This document shows positions 24,216 to 32,053 of a stretch of 64,000 bases of DNA, in pieces. Positions within the stretch are counted from its first letter, which is position 1. Each line of letters begins with the position of its first letter. Location of the stretch: contig JAJLPB010000021.1 in the NCBI GenBank assembly GCA_025548565.1, positions 49,318 to 113,317 of the forward strand, given 5' to 3'. The notes beneath the pieces were generated by a model that did no database searches, was not told the DNA's origin, and saw nothing but the letters and a program-made list of their open reading frames with translations. The stretch comes from Rugamonas sp. A1-17 (GTDB lineage: Bacteria > Pseudomonadota > Gammaproteobacteria > Burkholderiales > Burkholderiaceae_D). A program made the translations under genes and the position numbers.

Positions 24216-26291
24216 TCAAAAACTGATCCCGTATTCGCGGAACTTGGCCGACATCGTGCGGCGCTCCTGTTCCTCCGCCTCGCGTTGCGCCGGTTCACGG
24301 CTGGTGATCTCGGCCGGCATGCGGCCGGCGGCGGTTTCGAATTGTCCGCGCGCTTCTTCGCGGCGGCCCTGCGCTTCGTAGGCCAGCCCGCGCTGGAAGT
24401 ACGCCGGCGCGTAACCCGGCTGCGACTGCAATCCCAGCGACAGTGCCTGCAACGCCTCGTCGTATCGCTTCAACGCGTGCAGTGTTAACCCAAGGTGGTA
24501 CTGCACCATCATCGATGGCTTGTTGAACAAAACGCGATTGAGCTCCTCCGCCTTGCGCACGATGCGCAGGCTCTCGCCGTATTTGCCTTCCTTGCGCGTT
24601 TGCGCGGCGTAGTTGATGTAGCGGTAGAACACGCGCAGTTGCCGCTTCTTGACCTTCTCGCGCAGGTCGGCCAGATAGTGGCTGGTGTCGTCGCCGGCGT
24701 GGCGGGCACAGTCCTCGTAGGCATTCGCGCCTCCCCTGCCCCAGCTGGTGTACACGCGCCGCTCGCCGATGCGGTTCAACAGCCCGGCCATGGTGGCGTA
24801 GTCGCCGGCCTGGCAGGCGAAGTGGGCGTAGGCGTTCAGGTTCCACGGATCGGGATAGCGGTCCACCAGCGCGTCGAAGCTGGTCTTCATCTCGCTCCAG
24901 TCGGCGAGGCTGTTGTCGAACAGCTTGTCGTCGTAGGCCATCTGGCTCATGTACCAGTAAACGCGGGCATACATCGCGTCCGAATCGGCGGTCCGCATCG
25001 ACATGGCGCTGCGGGCGATGTCGTCCACCGCGTCCGGCGCGCTGGCCCACATCTCGGTCGAGAAGAAGGCGGCGGAGAAGTAGGTCTCGTGATAGTTCGG
25101 GAATTCCTTGCGGGCGTCGGCCAGCAGGTGCGTCACGCCGAGGAAGCTGTAGTGGTCCGTGTAGGGCAGCACCTGCAGCATGGCCTTGTAGAACTCGGGA
25201 TCGCGCTCCTTGAGCATCGGCTTCTCAAGCGTGTTGAGGATGCCCATCGCTTCGCGCGTGTCCGCGAGCATGCGTGCGATGTCCTCCTTGGGCACGTCCT
25301 TGAAATTGGCGGTGCCGCGGAAGGTGGTGGCGCGTCCAAGCAGCACGTAGACGTGGTACATGCGCGCCACGCTCGATTTGGGGAATTGCTTCTCCCAAGC
25401 CTTGGCTTCGTTCTCCATGCGCGTCCAGAAGGCAGGGTCGCGCGTGCCCTGCGGACGCCAGTGCAGCTGGTTGTAGAAGATCGCCAGCTTCCATACGCCG
25501 CTGCCGGTGCGCTGCGTTGGGTCCAGCAAGCGCTTGCGCAATGCCTCCAGGCTTTTGTAATCGGCCTTTTGCAGATAGCCCTGCACTTCGGCGATCAGCG
25601 CGTTGCGGGTCTTCAGTTCCTCGCTGTCCGGCGTTGCGGCGGCTGGCTTGGCCGGGACAGCGGCGGCAGGTGCTGAATCCACCGCGCCTTCCATGGCAAG
25701 CGCCAGCGCCTGCTGCATGCGTCCCGCTTCCGCCCCGGCGGGCCGCGACTTGTCGAGCCGCTCCGCCCATTCATCGCCGCCGATGGGACGCTGCGACGCC
25801 ACGCCATCCACATATACGCTGACGTAGCCGAAGTAATTGAGCAGCATCGGCTTACCGGGACCGAAGTAGTCCTTCTCCGCCACCAGCCCGTCGCCGCGCG
25901 GCGGCCAGGGGTCGCTCATGTGCAGCACGTCGCGGATCGCCGCCTCGACGCGCGTGGGGTCGAGCTTTTGGCATGGGTCGTTCAGGCGCTTGGGGTGGAA
26001 GGTGCACAGCTGCGCGCCGTTGCGCGTCTTGATGAACCACTGGGCGATCGGGTCGCCGGCATGGCCGTCGGGCTGCTCGATCAGCATCGACGCTTCAATC
26101 GGCTCGCCCGCGTATTGCGCCAGCTTCTGATGGATGGGCCGCTGCGGATGCTGCTGCGGCCAGACGCGCATGAATTCATTCTCCGCGATCGGGTGATCGC
26201 GGAGCGCCGAGGAGTAGCTCAAGTCCCACGGCAGTTCGGCGCCATGCGCGGCGCAGCACACCAGCAAGCTGGCCAATAATCTGTACGACAT
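24216..26291 (-). CDS. Exported DUF4034/TPR-like protein of unknown function
   Basis: A 691-residue protein with a signal peptide (MSYRLLASLLVCCAAHG, cleavage near AHGAEL). An N-terminal third follows that has no family I recognise. A long helical repeat region (about 220-480, with VWKLAIFYNQLHWRP and FPKSSVARMYHVYVLLGRA) resembles DUF4034 proteins. C-terminal TPR units (about 590-650: LGLTLHALKRYDEALQALSLGLQSQPGYAPAYFQRGLAYEAQGRREEA) complete it. An Ala/Pro-rich linker lies near residue 205-225. I start at the ATG at 26291, directly after the T-tract of the secF terminator. It probably acts as a periplasmic scaffold; the role is unknown. Confidence 0.8.
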   Translation of the reverse strand: MSYRLLASLLVCCAAHGAELPWDLSYSSALRDHPIAENEFMRVWPQQHPQRPIHQKLAQYAGEPIEASMLIEQPDGHAGDPIAQWFIKTRNGAQLCTFHPKRLNDPCQKLDPTRVEAAIRDVLHMSDPWPPRGDGLVAEKDYFGPGKPMLLNYFGYVSVYVDGVASQRPIGGDEWAERLDKSRPAGAEAGRMQQALALAMEGAVDSAPAAAVPAKPAAATPDSEELKTRNALIAEVQGYLQKADYKSLEALRKRLLDPTQRTGSGVWKLAIFYNQLHWRPQGTRDPAFWTRMENEAKAWEKQFPKSSVARMYHVYVLLGRATTFRGTANFKDVPKEDIARMLADTREAMGILNTLEKPMLKERDPEFYKAMLQVLPYTDHYSFLGVTHLLADARKEFPNYHETYFSAAFFSTEMWASAPDAVDDIARSAMSMRTADSDAMYARVYWYMSQMAYDDKLFDNSLADWSEMKTSFDALVDRYPDPWNLNAYAHFACQAGDYATMAGLLNRIGERRVYTSWGRGGANAYEDCARHAGDDTSHYLADLREKVKKRQLRVFYRYINYAAQTRKEGKYGESLRIVRKAEELNRVLFNKPSMMVQYHLGLTLHALKRYDEALQALSLGLQSQPGYAPAYFQRGLAYEAQGRREEARGQFETAAGRMPAEITSREPAQREAEEQERRTMSAKFREYGISF

Positions 26292-26327
26292 AAAAAAATC
26301 CCCCAAGGCCAAAAGCGCTGGGGGATT
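26292..26327 (-). terminator. Rho-independent terminator of the sec operon
   Basis: On the minus strand AATCCCCCA (26327-26319) pairs with TGGGGGATT (26305-26297), a 9-bp stem, and a T7 tract follows. It comes 25 nt after the secF stop. The T-tract ends exactly where the next gene's ATG begins, and the GGGGGA of the stem would have to serve as that gene's ribosome site. Confidence 0.85.
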
Positions 26328-26351
26328 CTACTATCGATTCGATAACGTTGT

Positions 26352-27374
26352 TTAAACTACAGCGCCATCGGTTTCGTCTTTTTCCTTGATAGGCTTGATC
26401 AGGTCTTCACGCTTCACGCCCAACCACATGGCCACCGCGGCAGCCACGAACACCGACGAGTAAATACCGAAGCAGATACCGATGGTCAGCGCGACGGCGA
26501 AGTAGTGCAGCGTAGGACCGCCCAGGAACAGCATCGACAGCACCATCATCTGCGTGCAGCCGTGGGTGATGATGGTACGCGAGATGGTCGAGGTGATCGC
26601 GTTGTCGATCACTTCATGCACCGACGACTTGCGCTGCTTGCGGAAGTTTTCGCGGATACGGTCGAAGATAACCACCGATTCGTTGACCGAGTAACCCAGC
26701 ACCGCCAGCACCGCCGCCAGCACCGTCAGCGAGAACTCCCACTGGAAGAAGGCGAAGAAGCCGAGGATGATGACCACGTCGTGCAAGTTGGCGATGATCG
26801 CCGCGACAGCGAACTTCCATTCGAAGCGCACGGCCAGGTAGATCATCACGCCGATGATCACCATCACCAGCGCGTTCAAGCCGTTCTGCGCCAGCTCGTC
26901 GCCCACCTGCGGGCCGACGAATTCGACTTTTTGCAGCGAGACGGTTTCGGCGCCGGCGGCGTCCATGCAGGCGGATTTGACCACGTGCTCGCCCTTGGCG
27001 GACACGGTGTCGATCTGCTTGGGCGCGCCCTGCTCGGCCGCGCACAGCGTGGTGAACACCAGCTGCGACGCATCCTTGGAGGTGACCGACTTGATCACCG
27101 GCAGGCGCAGCATGACATCGTGCGCGGTGCCGAAGCTGGTCACTTCCGGCTGCTCGTAACCGATCTTCTCCAGCGAGTGGCGGATCTGCTCCAGCTTAGC
27201 CGGCTGCTGGTAGCGCAGTTCCATCACGGTGCCGCCGGTGAACTCCACCGAGAAGTGCAGCTTATTGTGGATCAGGAAGAACACGGCCGCGACGAAGGTC
27301 AACGCGGAAATCACGTTGAACACCAGCGCGTGGCGCATGAACGGTATGTCTTTTTTGATGCGGAAAAATTCCAT
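26352..27374 (-). CDS. secF: Protein translocase subunit SecF
   Basis: A 340-residue inner-membrane subunit of the SecDF-YajC complex, which uses the proton gradient to help pull exported proteins through SecYEG. It has six spans with the first periplasmic domain between spans 1 and 2. Landmarks are VEFTGGTVMELRYQ (about 44-57), VMVIIGVMIYLAVRFEWKFAVAAIIANLHDVVIILGFFA, VLGYSVNESVVIFDRIREN and TRTIITHGCT-like SRTIITHGCTQMMVLSML. It starts after AGGGG, 13 bp downstream of secD, and is followed by an intrinsic terminator. An insertion with two Cys lies in the periplasmic loop (about residues 105-150). Confidence 0.98.
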   Translation of the reverse strand: MEFFRIKKDIPFMRHALVFNVISALTFVAAVFFLIHNKLHFSVEFTGGTVMELRYQQPAKLEQIRHSLEKIGYEQPEVTSFGTAHDVMLRLPVIKSVTSKDASQLVFTTLCAAEQGAPKQIDTVSAKGEHVVKSACMDAAGAETVSLQKVEFVGPQVGDELAQNGLNALVMVIIGVMIYLAVRFEWKFAVAAIIANLHDVVIILGFFAFFQWEFSLTVLAAVLAVLGYSVNESVVIFDRIRENFRKQRKSSVHEVIDNAITSTISRTIITHGCTQMMVLSMLFLGGPTLHYFAVALTIGICFGIYSSVFVAAAVAMWLGVKREDLIKPIKEKDETDGAVV

Positions 27375-27387
27375 GTGAACCCCTGAG

Positions 27388-29250
27388 TTATTTCAGACCC
27401 GGTACCCAAACGGTACCGATGGCGATCGATTGCAGCTTCTTCTTGCGGCCGTACCAGAGGTTGACCACACCGCGCGAGATGAACACGGCGGAGAACATCG
27501 AGGTCAAGATACCCAGGCAGTGCACCACGGCGAAGCCGCGGATCGGACCGGAGCCGAACACCCACAGGGCGATACCGACGATCAGCGTGGTCACGTTGGA
27601 GTCGATGATGGTCGCCCAGGCGCGGTCGAAGCCGGCGGAAATCGCCGCCTGCGGCGTGGCGCCGGAACGCAGCTCCTCGCGGATACGCTCGTTAATCAGC
27701 ACGTTGGCGTCGATCGCCATACCTAGCGCCAGCGCGATAGCGGCGATACCAGGCAGGGTCAGGGTCGCCTGCATCAGCGACAGCAGGGCCACCAGCAGCA
27801 ACAGGTTGCAGGCCAGCGCCAGCACGCTGAAGAAGCCGAACATCATGTAGTAGACGATCATGAACAGCGCGATGGCGGCGAAGCCGTACATCGTCGAGTG
27901 CAGACCCTTGTTGATGTTCTCGGCGCCCAGTTGCGGGCCGATGGTGCGCTCTTCGATCACGTCCATCGGCGCGGACAGCGCGCCGGAGCGCAGCAGCAGC
28001 GCCAGTTCGGCCGAGTTCTCCGCATTGCCCATGCCGGTGATCTGGAAGCGGCTACCCAGTTCGCTCTGGATGGTGGCGACCGACAGCACTTCCGGCTTGC
28101 CTTTTTCGAACAGCACGATGGCCATCTTCTTGCCCACGCGGTCGCGGGTGGCGTCGCGCATCTTGCGGCCGCCATCGCCATTCAGGTCGATGCCGACCGC
28201 TGGCTGCTGGTTCTGGTCGAAGCTGGCGGTGGCGCTGGAGATGTAGTCGCCGGTCAGCACCACGTCCTTGGTCAGCACGACCGGCACGCCTTTACCGACG
28301 GTGAACAGCTCGGAGTTGAATGGAATCGCCGCCGTCATCTCGGTGCCCGGGGTAACGGTTTCGTCGACCATGCGCACTTCCAGCGTCGCGGTGCGGCCGA
28401 TCACGGCGCGCGCGCGGGCCACGTCCTGCACGCCCGGCAGCTGGACCACGATGCGGTCGGGTCCTTGCTGCTGCAGCACAGGCTCGGAGACGCCCAGCTC
28501 ATTCACGCGCTTGGACAGCGTGGCGATGTTCTGCTTGACGCCGTCGTCGATGGTTTGCTTGAGCGCCGTCGGCTTCAGGCTGACGGTGGTTTTCAGCGCA
28601 TCGCCTTCGCCGGAATCGACGAACAGCAGGTCGGTCATCTGGCCTTGCAGTACATCCTTGGCCTTCTGGCGGGTGGCGTCGTCGCGGAATTTGATTTCGA
28701 TGGCGTCGCCCACGCGGTCGATGCCGGCGTGACGCACGTTCTTATCGCGCAGCAAGGTGCGGGCCGCGGCCTGGATGCCTTGCACGCGCTTGGCCAGCAC
28801 CGCCTTGGTGTCGACCTGCATCAGGAAGTGCACGCCGCCGCGCAAGTCGAGGCCGAGGTACATCGGCAGCGCATGCAGGGCCTGCAGCCATTTCGGCGTG
28901 TCTTTTTGCAGGTTCAGCGCGACCAGGTAGGTCGGGTCGGCCGGATCGGCGTTCAGGCCTTTTTCCAGCACCGACTTGGCGCGGAACTGGGTGTCCGGAT
29001 CGGCGAAGCGGGCGCGCACGGAAGCGTAGGTGCCGGTGCCGTCGAAGGCGATGCCGTTGGTGGCGATGCCGGCGCCCTTGAGCACCTCTTCCACCTTGGC
29101 GGTCATTTCGGACGACATCTTGACGGTCGATTTACCGCTCGTGACCTGGACCGCAGGCGATTCGCCATAGTAGTTGGGCGCGGTGTACAGCGCGCCCAGC
29201 AGGATGGCGACTACGATCAGTATGTATTTCCAGAGGGGATAGCGATTCAT
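27388..29250 (-). CDS. secD: Protein translocase subunit SecD
   Basis: A 620-residue inner-membrane protein with one N-terminal span, a large periplasmic region (P1), and five C-terminal spans. Landmarks are LGLDLRGGVHFLMQVD, RVNELGVSEPVLQQQGPDRIVVQLPGVQD and GIAAIALALGMAIDANVLINERIREELR. Together with SecF it forms the proton-driven export accessory. I use the ATG at 29250 (MNRYPLWKY), although an in-frame TTG 9 nt upstream is possible. It lies 66 bp after yajC, and that gap contains a GC-rich stem-loop (29289-29307). Confidence 0.98.
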   Translation of the reverse strand: MNRYPLWKYILIVVAILLGALYTAPNYYGESPAVQVTSGKSTVKMSSEMTAKVEEVLKGAGIATNGIAFDGTGTYASVRARFADPDTQFRAKSVLEKGLNADPADPTYLVALNLQKDTPKWLQALHALPMYLGLDLRGGVHFLMQVDTKAVLAKRVQGIQAAARTLLRDKNVRHAGIDRVGDAIEIKFRDDATRQKAKDVLQGQMTDLLFVDSGEGDALKTTVSLKPTALKQTIDDGVKQNIATLSKRVNELGVSEPVLQQQGPDRIVVQLPGVQDVARARAVIGRTATLEVRMVDETVTPGTEMTAAIPFNSELFTVGKGVPVVLTKDVVLTGDYISSATASFDQNQQPAVGIDLNGDGGRKMRDATRDRVGKKMAIVLFEKGKPEVLSVATIQSELGSRFQITGMGNAENSAELALLLRSGALSAPMDVIEERTIGPQLGAENINKGLHSTMYGFAAIALFMIVYYMMFGFFSVLALACNLLLLVALLSLMQATLTLPGIAAIALALGMAIDANVLINERIREELRSGATPQAAISAGFDRAWATIIDSNVTTLIVGIALWVFGSGPIRGFAVVHCLGILTSMFSAVFISRGVVNLWYGRKKKLQSIAIGTVWVPGLK

Positions 29251-29288
29251 ATTGTTCAACGTTCAGTGTTAGGCGTCGGATGCAATAC

Positions 29289-29307
29289 GGCCCGCGCGCG
29301 GCGGGCC
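29289..29307. other. GC-rich stem-loop between yajC and secD
   Basis: GGCCCGC (29289-29295) pairs with GCGGGCC (29301-29307) across a 5-nt loop within the 66-bp yajC-secD spacer. No T-tract follows on the minus strand, so it may modulate message stability or partial readthrough rather than terminate. Confidence 0.45.
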
Positions 29308-29316
29308 GGGGCCTGA

Positions 29317-29652
29317 TTACAGCGCCTTGAGCGTGCCCTTAGGCAGCAGCATGGTGACCGAATTCTTCTGCACCGTCATTTCGGCGCCGCTGGAGATTTC
29401 GATGGTCACGTACAGGTCGGTCACCTTGGTGACCTTGCCCAGCACGCCGCCGGCGGTCACGACTTCGTCGCCCTTGGCCAGGGCTTCCATCATGGCCTTC
29501 TGTTCCTTGGCGCGTTTTTGCTGAGGACGGATCATCAGGAAGTACATCGCCACAAACATCAGGATCAGCGGCAGGAAGCTGGTGAGGTTACCGCCCAGGC
29601 CGAGTGCGTCGAGTGGGGAGGCTGATTGGGCGTAAGCGTTGGAAATGAACAC
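29317..29652 (-). CDS. yajC: Preprotein translocase accessory subunit YajC
   Basis: A 111-residue single-span membrane protein that associates with SecDF. The span is near residues 22-41 (LTSFLPLILMFVAMYFLMIRPQQKRAKEQKA). A small cytoplasmic beta domain follows (GDEVVTAGGVLGKVTKVTDLYVTIEI). It is the first sec gene after tgt in the usual queA-tgt-yajC-secD-secF order. The 116-bp gap upstream of it is large enough for its own promoter, though none is obvious. Confidence 0.97.
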   Translation of the reverse strand: MFISNAYAQSASPLDALGLGGNLTSFLPLILMFVAMYFLMIRPQQKRAKEQKAMMEALAKGDEVVTAGGVLGKVTKVTDLYVTIEISSGAEMTVQKNSVTMLLPKGTLKAL

Positions 29653-29702
29653 AGGTGACTCCGATAATAGTTTGAAAAAATAGCGCTGTATTCTAGCACT
29701 GG

Positions 29703-29725
29703 CCGGAAGCCGGGAGGACTTCCGG
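29703..29725. other. Stem-loop between tgt and yajC
   Basis: CCGGAAG (29703-29709) pairs with CTTCCGG (29719-29725) with a 9-nt loop in the 116-bp spacer after tgt. No T-run follows directly on the minus strand, so termination is uncertain; a partial boundary between the queuosine and sec genes is plausible. Confidence 0.4.
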
Positions 29726-29768
29726 GTATCTGGGTAAGATAAATCTTTTTACAAGAGTTACAACAAAA

Positions 29769-30908
29769 TTAAACGCCGCGCGCGCGGTCGGCGTGGAATT
29801 GCAGCGTCCAGGCGTGGAAGCGGTCCTCATCCAGCGCCTCGCGCATCTGGCGCATAATGTCCAGGTAGTAGTGCAGGTTATGGATGGTGTTCAGGCGCGC
29901 GCCGAGGATTTCCTGGGTGCGGTTCAGGTGATGCAGGTAGGCGCGCGAGAAATTGCGGCAAGCATAGCAGGAGCAGCTGCTGTCCAGCGGTTCCTTATCA
30001 TCCTTATAACGCGCGTTCTTGATTTTCACGTCGCCGAAGCGGGTGAAGATCCAGCCGTTGCGGGCATTTCGGGTCGGCATCACGCAGTCGAACATGTCGA
30101 CGCCGTTGGACACGCCGTTGACCAGGTCTTCCGGCGTGCCGACGCCCATCAGGTAGTGCGGCTTGTTGGCCGGCATTTTCGGGCCGACATGGGCCAGGAT
30201 GCGCATCATGTCTTCCTTCGGCTCGCCGACCGACAGGCCGCCGATGGCCAGGCCGGGGAAGTCGATCTCTTCCAGCTTGGCCAGCGATTCGTCGCGCAGG
30301 TTCTCGAACATGCCGCCCTGGACGATGCCGAACAGCGCGTTCGGGTTCTCGCCGCGATTGAACTCGTCCATCGAGCGTTGCGCCCAGCGCAGCGACATGC
30401 GCATCGACTTGGCCGCCTCGTCCAGCGTGGCCGGGCGGTTATCGATTTCATAAGGGGTGCATTCGTCGAACTGCATGACGATGTCCGAGTTCAGCACGCG
30501 CTGGATCTGCATCGACACTTCCGGCGACAGGAACAGCTTGTCGCCGTTGATCGGCGAATTGAAATGCACGCCCTCTTCGGTGATCTTGCGCATCGCGCCC
30601 AGCGAAAACACCTGGAAGCCGCCGGAATCGGTGAGGATGGGCTTGTCCCAGCCCATGAAGTCGTGCAGGCCGCCGAACTTGGCCATGACGTCGTTGCCAG
30701 GACGCAGCCACAGGTGGAAGGTGTTGCCCAGGATGATCTGCGCGCCGATTTCCTTCAGCTCCAGCGGCGACATCGCCTTGACCGAGCCGTAGGTCCCGAC
30801 CGGCATGAAGATCGGGGTCTGGACCACGCCGTGGTTCAGTTTCACCTCGCCGCGGCGCGCCTTGGTCAGGCCGCTGCTATCGGTCTTGTGTAATTTAAAT
30901 TCCAGCAT
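29769..30908 (-). CDS. tgt: tRNA-guanine transglycosylase
   Basis: Exchanges guanine-34 for preQ1 in tRNAs for Asp, Asn, His and Tyr during queuosine formation. The 379-residue protein is full length. It has DSGGFQVFSLG (active-site Asp region, about 92-102), the nucleophile region FDCVMPTRNARNG, and the zinc site CSCYACRNFSRAYLHHL near residue 305-321. It starts 8 bp downstream of queA, so the two consecutive queuosine genes are one transcript. Confidence 0.98.
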   Translation of the reverse strand: MLEFKLHKTDSSGLTKARRGEVKLNHGVVQTPIFMPVGTYGSVKAMSPLELKEIGAQIILGNTFHLWLRPGNDVMAKFGGLHDFMGWDKPILTDSGGFQVFSLGAMRKITEEGVHFNSPINGDKLFLSPEVSMQIQRVLNSDIVMQFDECTPYEIDNRPATLDEAAKSMRMSLRWAQRSMDEFNRGENPNALFGIVQGGMFENLRDESLAKLEEIDFPGLAIGGLSVGEPKEDMMRILAHVGPKMPANKPHYLMGVGTPEDLVNGVSNGVDMFDCVMPTRNARNGWIFTRFGDVKIKNARYKDDKEPLDSSCSCYACRNFSRAYLHHLNRTQEILGARLNTIHNLHYYLDIMRQMREALDEDRFHAWTLQFHADRARGV

Positions 30909-30916
30909 GTTGTTCC

Positions 30917-31945
30917 TTATTTTGCTCGTGCTTGTGTCGTCAACAGCATGGCGTCGCCATAGCTGAAGAAACGGTATTCGTTGGCGATCGCGTGGGCGTA
31001 GGCCTTGCGGATCTCTTCAAACCCGGCGAAGGCCGACACCAGCATCAGCAGGGTCGACTTCGGCAGGTGGAAATTGGTGATCAGGCGAGTAACCGTCTTG
31101 AACTGGTAGCCGGGCGTGATGAACAGCGCGGTATCGGCGCTGCCCGCCTCCAGCTGGCCGCTCTGCGAGGCCGATTCCAGCGCGCGCAGGCTGGTGGTGC
31201 CGACCGCCACCACGTCACGGCCGGCGGCGCGGGTGGCGCGCACGGCGTCCACGGTTTCCTGCGGCATGGTGTACCACTCGGTGTGCATCTTGTGCTCGGA
31301 CAGCACCTCGGCCCGCACCGGCTGGAAGGTCCCGGCCCCCACATGCAGCGTGACGTAGGCGAAGTTGACGCCCTTGGCTTTCAGCTCGGCCAGCAGCTTC
31401 TCGTCGAAGTGCAGGCCGGCGGTCGGCGCGGCCACCGCGCCCGGCACCTTGTTGAACACCGTCTGGTAGCGGGTCTCGTCGAAGGAATCGGCGTCGTGCT
31501 CGATGTAGGGCGGCAGCGGCAGGCGGCCGTGGGCCTCGATCAGGTCGAACACGTCGGCGTCGAAATGCAGGGTGTAGAACTCGCCGGCGCGCTCGCCGAC
31601 GGTGACGTCGAAGGCATCGGCCAGGCGGATCTTGACGCCGGGACCGGGCGACTTGGAGGCGCGCACCTGGGCCAGCACGGTGCGGTTATCCAGCACGCGC
31701 TCGACCAGCGCCTCGATCTTGCCGCCGCTTTCCTTGACGCCGAAGAAGCGCGCCTTCAGCACGCGGGTATCGTTCATCACCAGCAGGTCGCCCGGCTGCA
31801 GCAGGCCGACGATGTCGGCGAACTGGCGGTCGACGATCTGCTCGCCGTCCAGGTGGAGCAGGCGGGAAGCGCTGCGGTCTGGCAGCGGGAATTGCGCAAT
31901 ACGCTCTTGCGGCAAGTTAAAATCGAAATCGGAAAGCGAGTACAT
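30917..31945 (-). CDS. queA: S-adenosylmethionine:tRNA ribosyltransferase-isomerase
   Basis: Transfers and isomerises the ribosyl group of S-adenosylmethionine onto preQ1-modified tRNA to give epoxyqueuosine. The 342-residue protein has the family start LSDFDFNLPQERIAQFPLPDRSASRLL, the segment AAPTAGLHFDEKLLAELKAKG, and NFHLPKSTLLMLVSAFAG near the end. It heads the queA-tgt pair and is divergent from recG, with about 108 bp between the two start codons. Confidence 0.98.
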   Translation of the reverse strand: MYSLSDFDFNLPQERIAQFPLPDRSASRLLHLDGEQIVDRQFADIVGLLQPGDLLVMNDTRVLKARFFGVKESGGKIEALVERVLDNRTVLAQVRASKSPGPGVKIRLADAFDVTVGERAGEFYTLHFDADVFDLIEAHGRLPLPPYIEHDADSFDETRYQTVFNKVPGAVAAPTAGLHFDEKLLAELKAKGVNFAYVTLHVGAGTFQPVRAEVLSEHKMHTEWYTMPQETVDAVRATRAAGRDVVAVGTTSLRALESASQSGQLEAGSADTALFITPGYQFKTVTRLITNFHLPKSTLLMLVSAFAGFEEIRKAYAHAIANEYRFFSYGDAMLLTTQARAK

Positions 31946-32053
31946 TTGCGGACTTCTGGAAACTGTTGAAGAAAATTCGGATAGGCCCGAAGGCGGTGCA
32001 AGTCGTACAATACCGGCGTTGCTTTACTGCGGCCAACCCTCTATTTTACGCTA

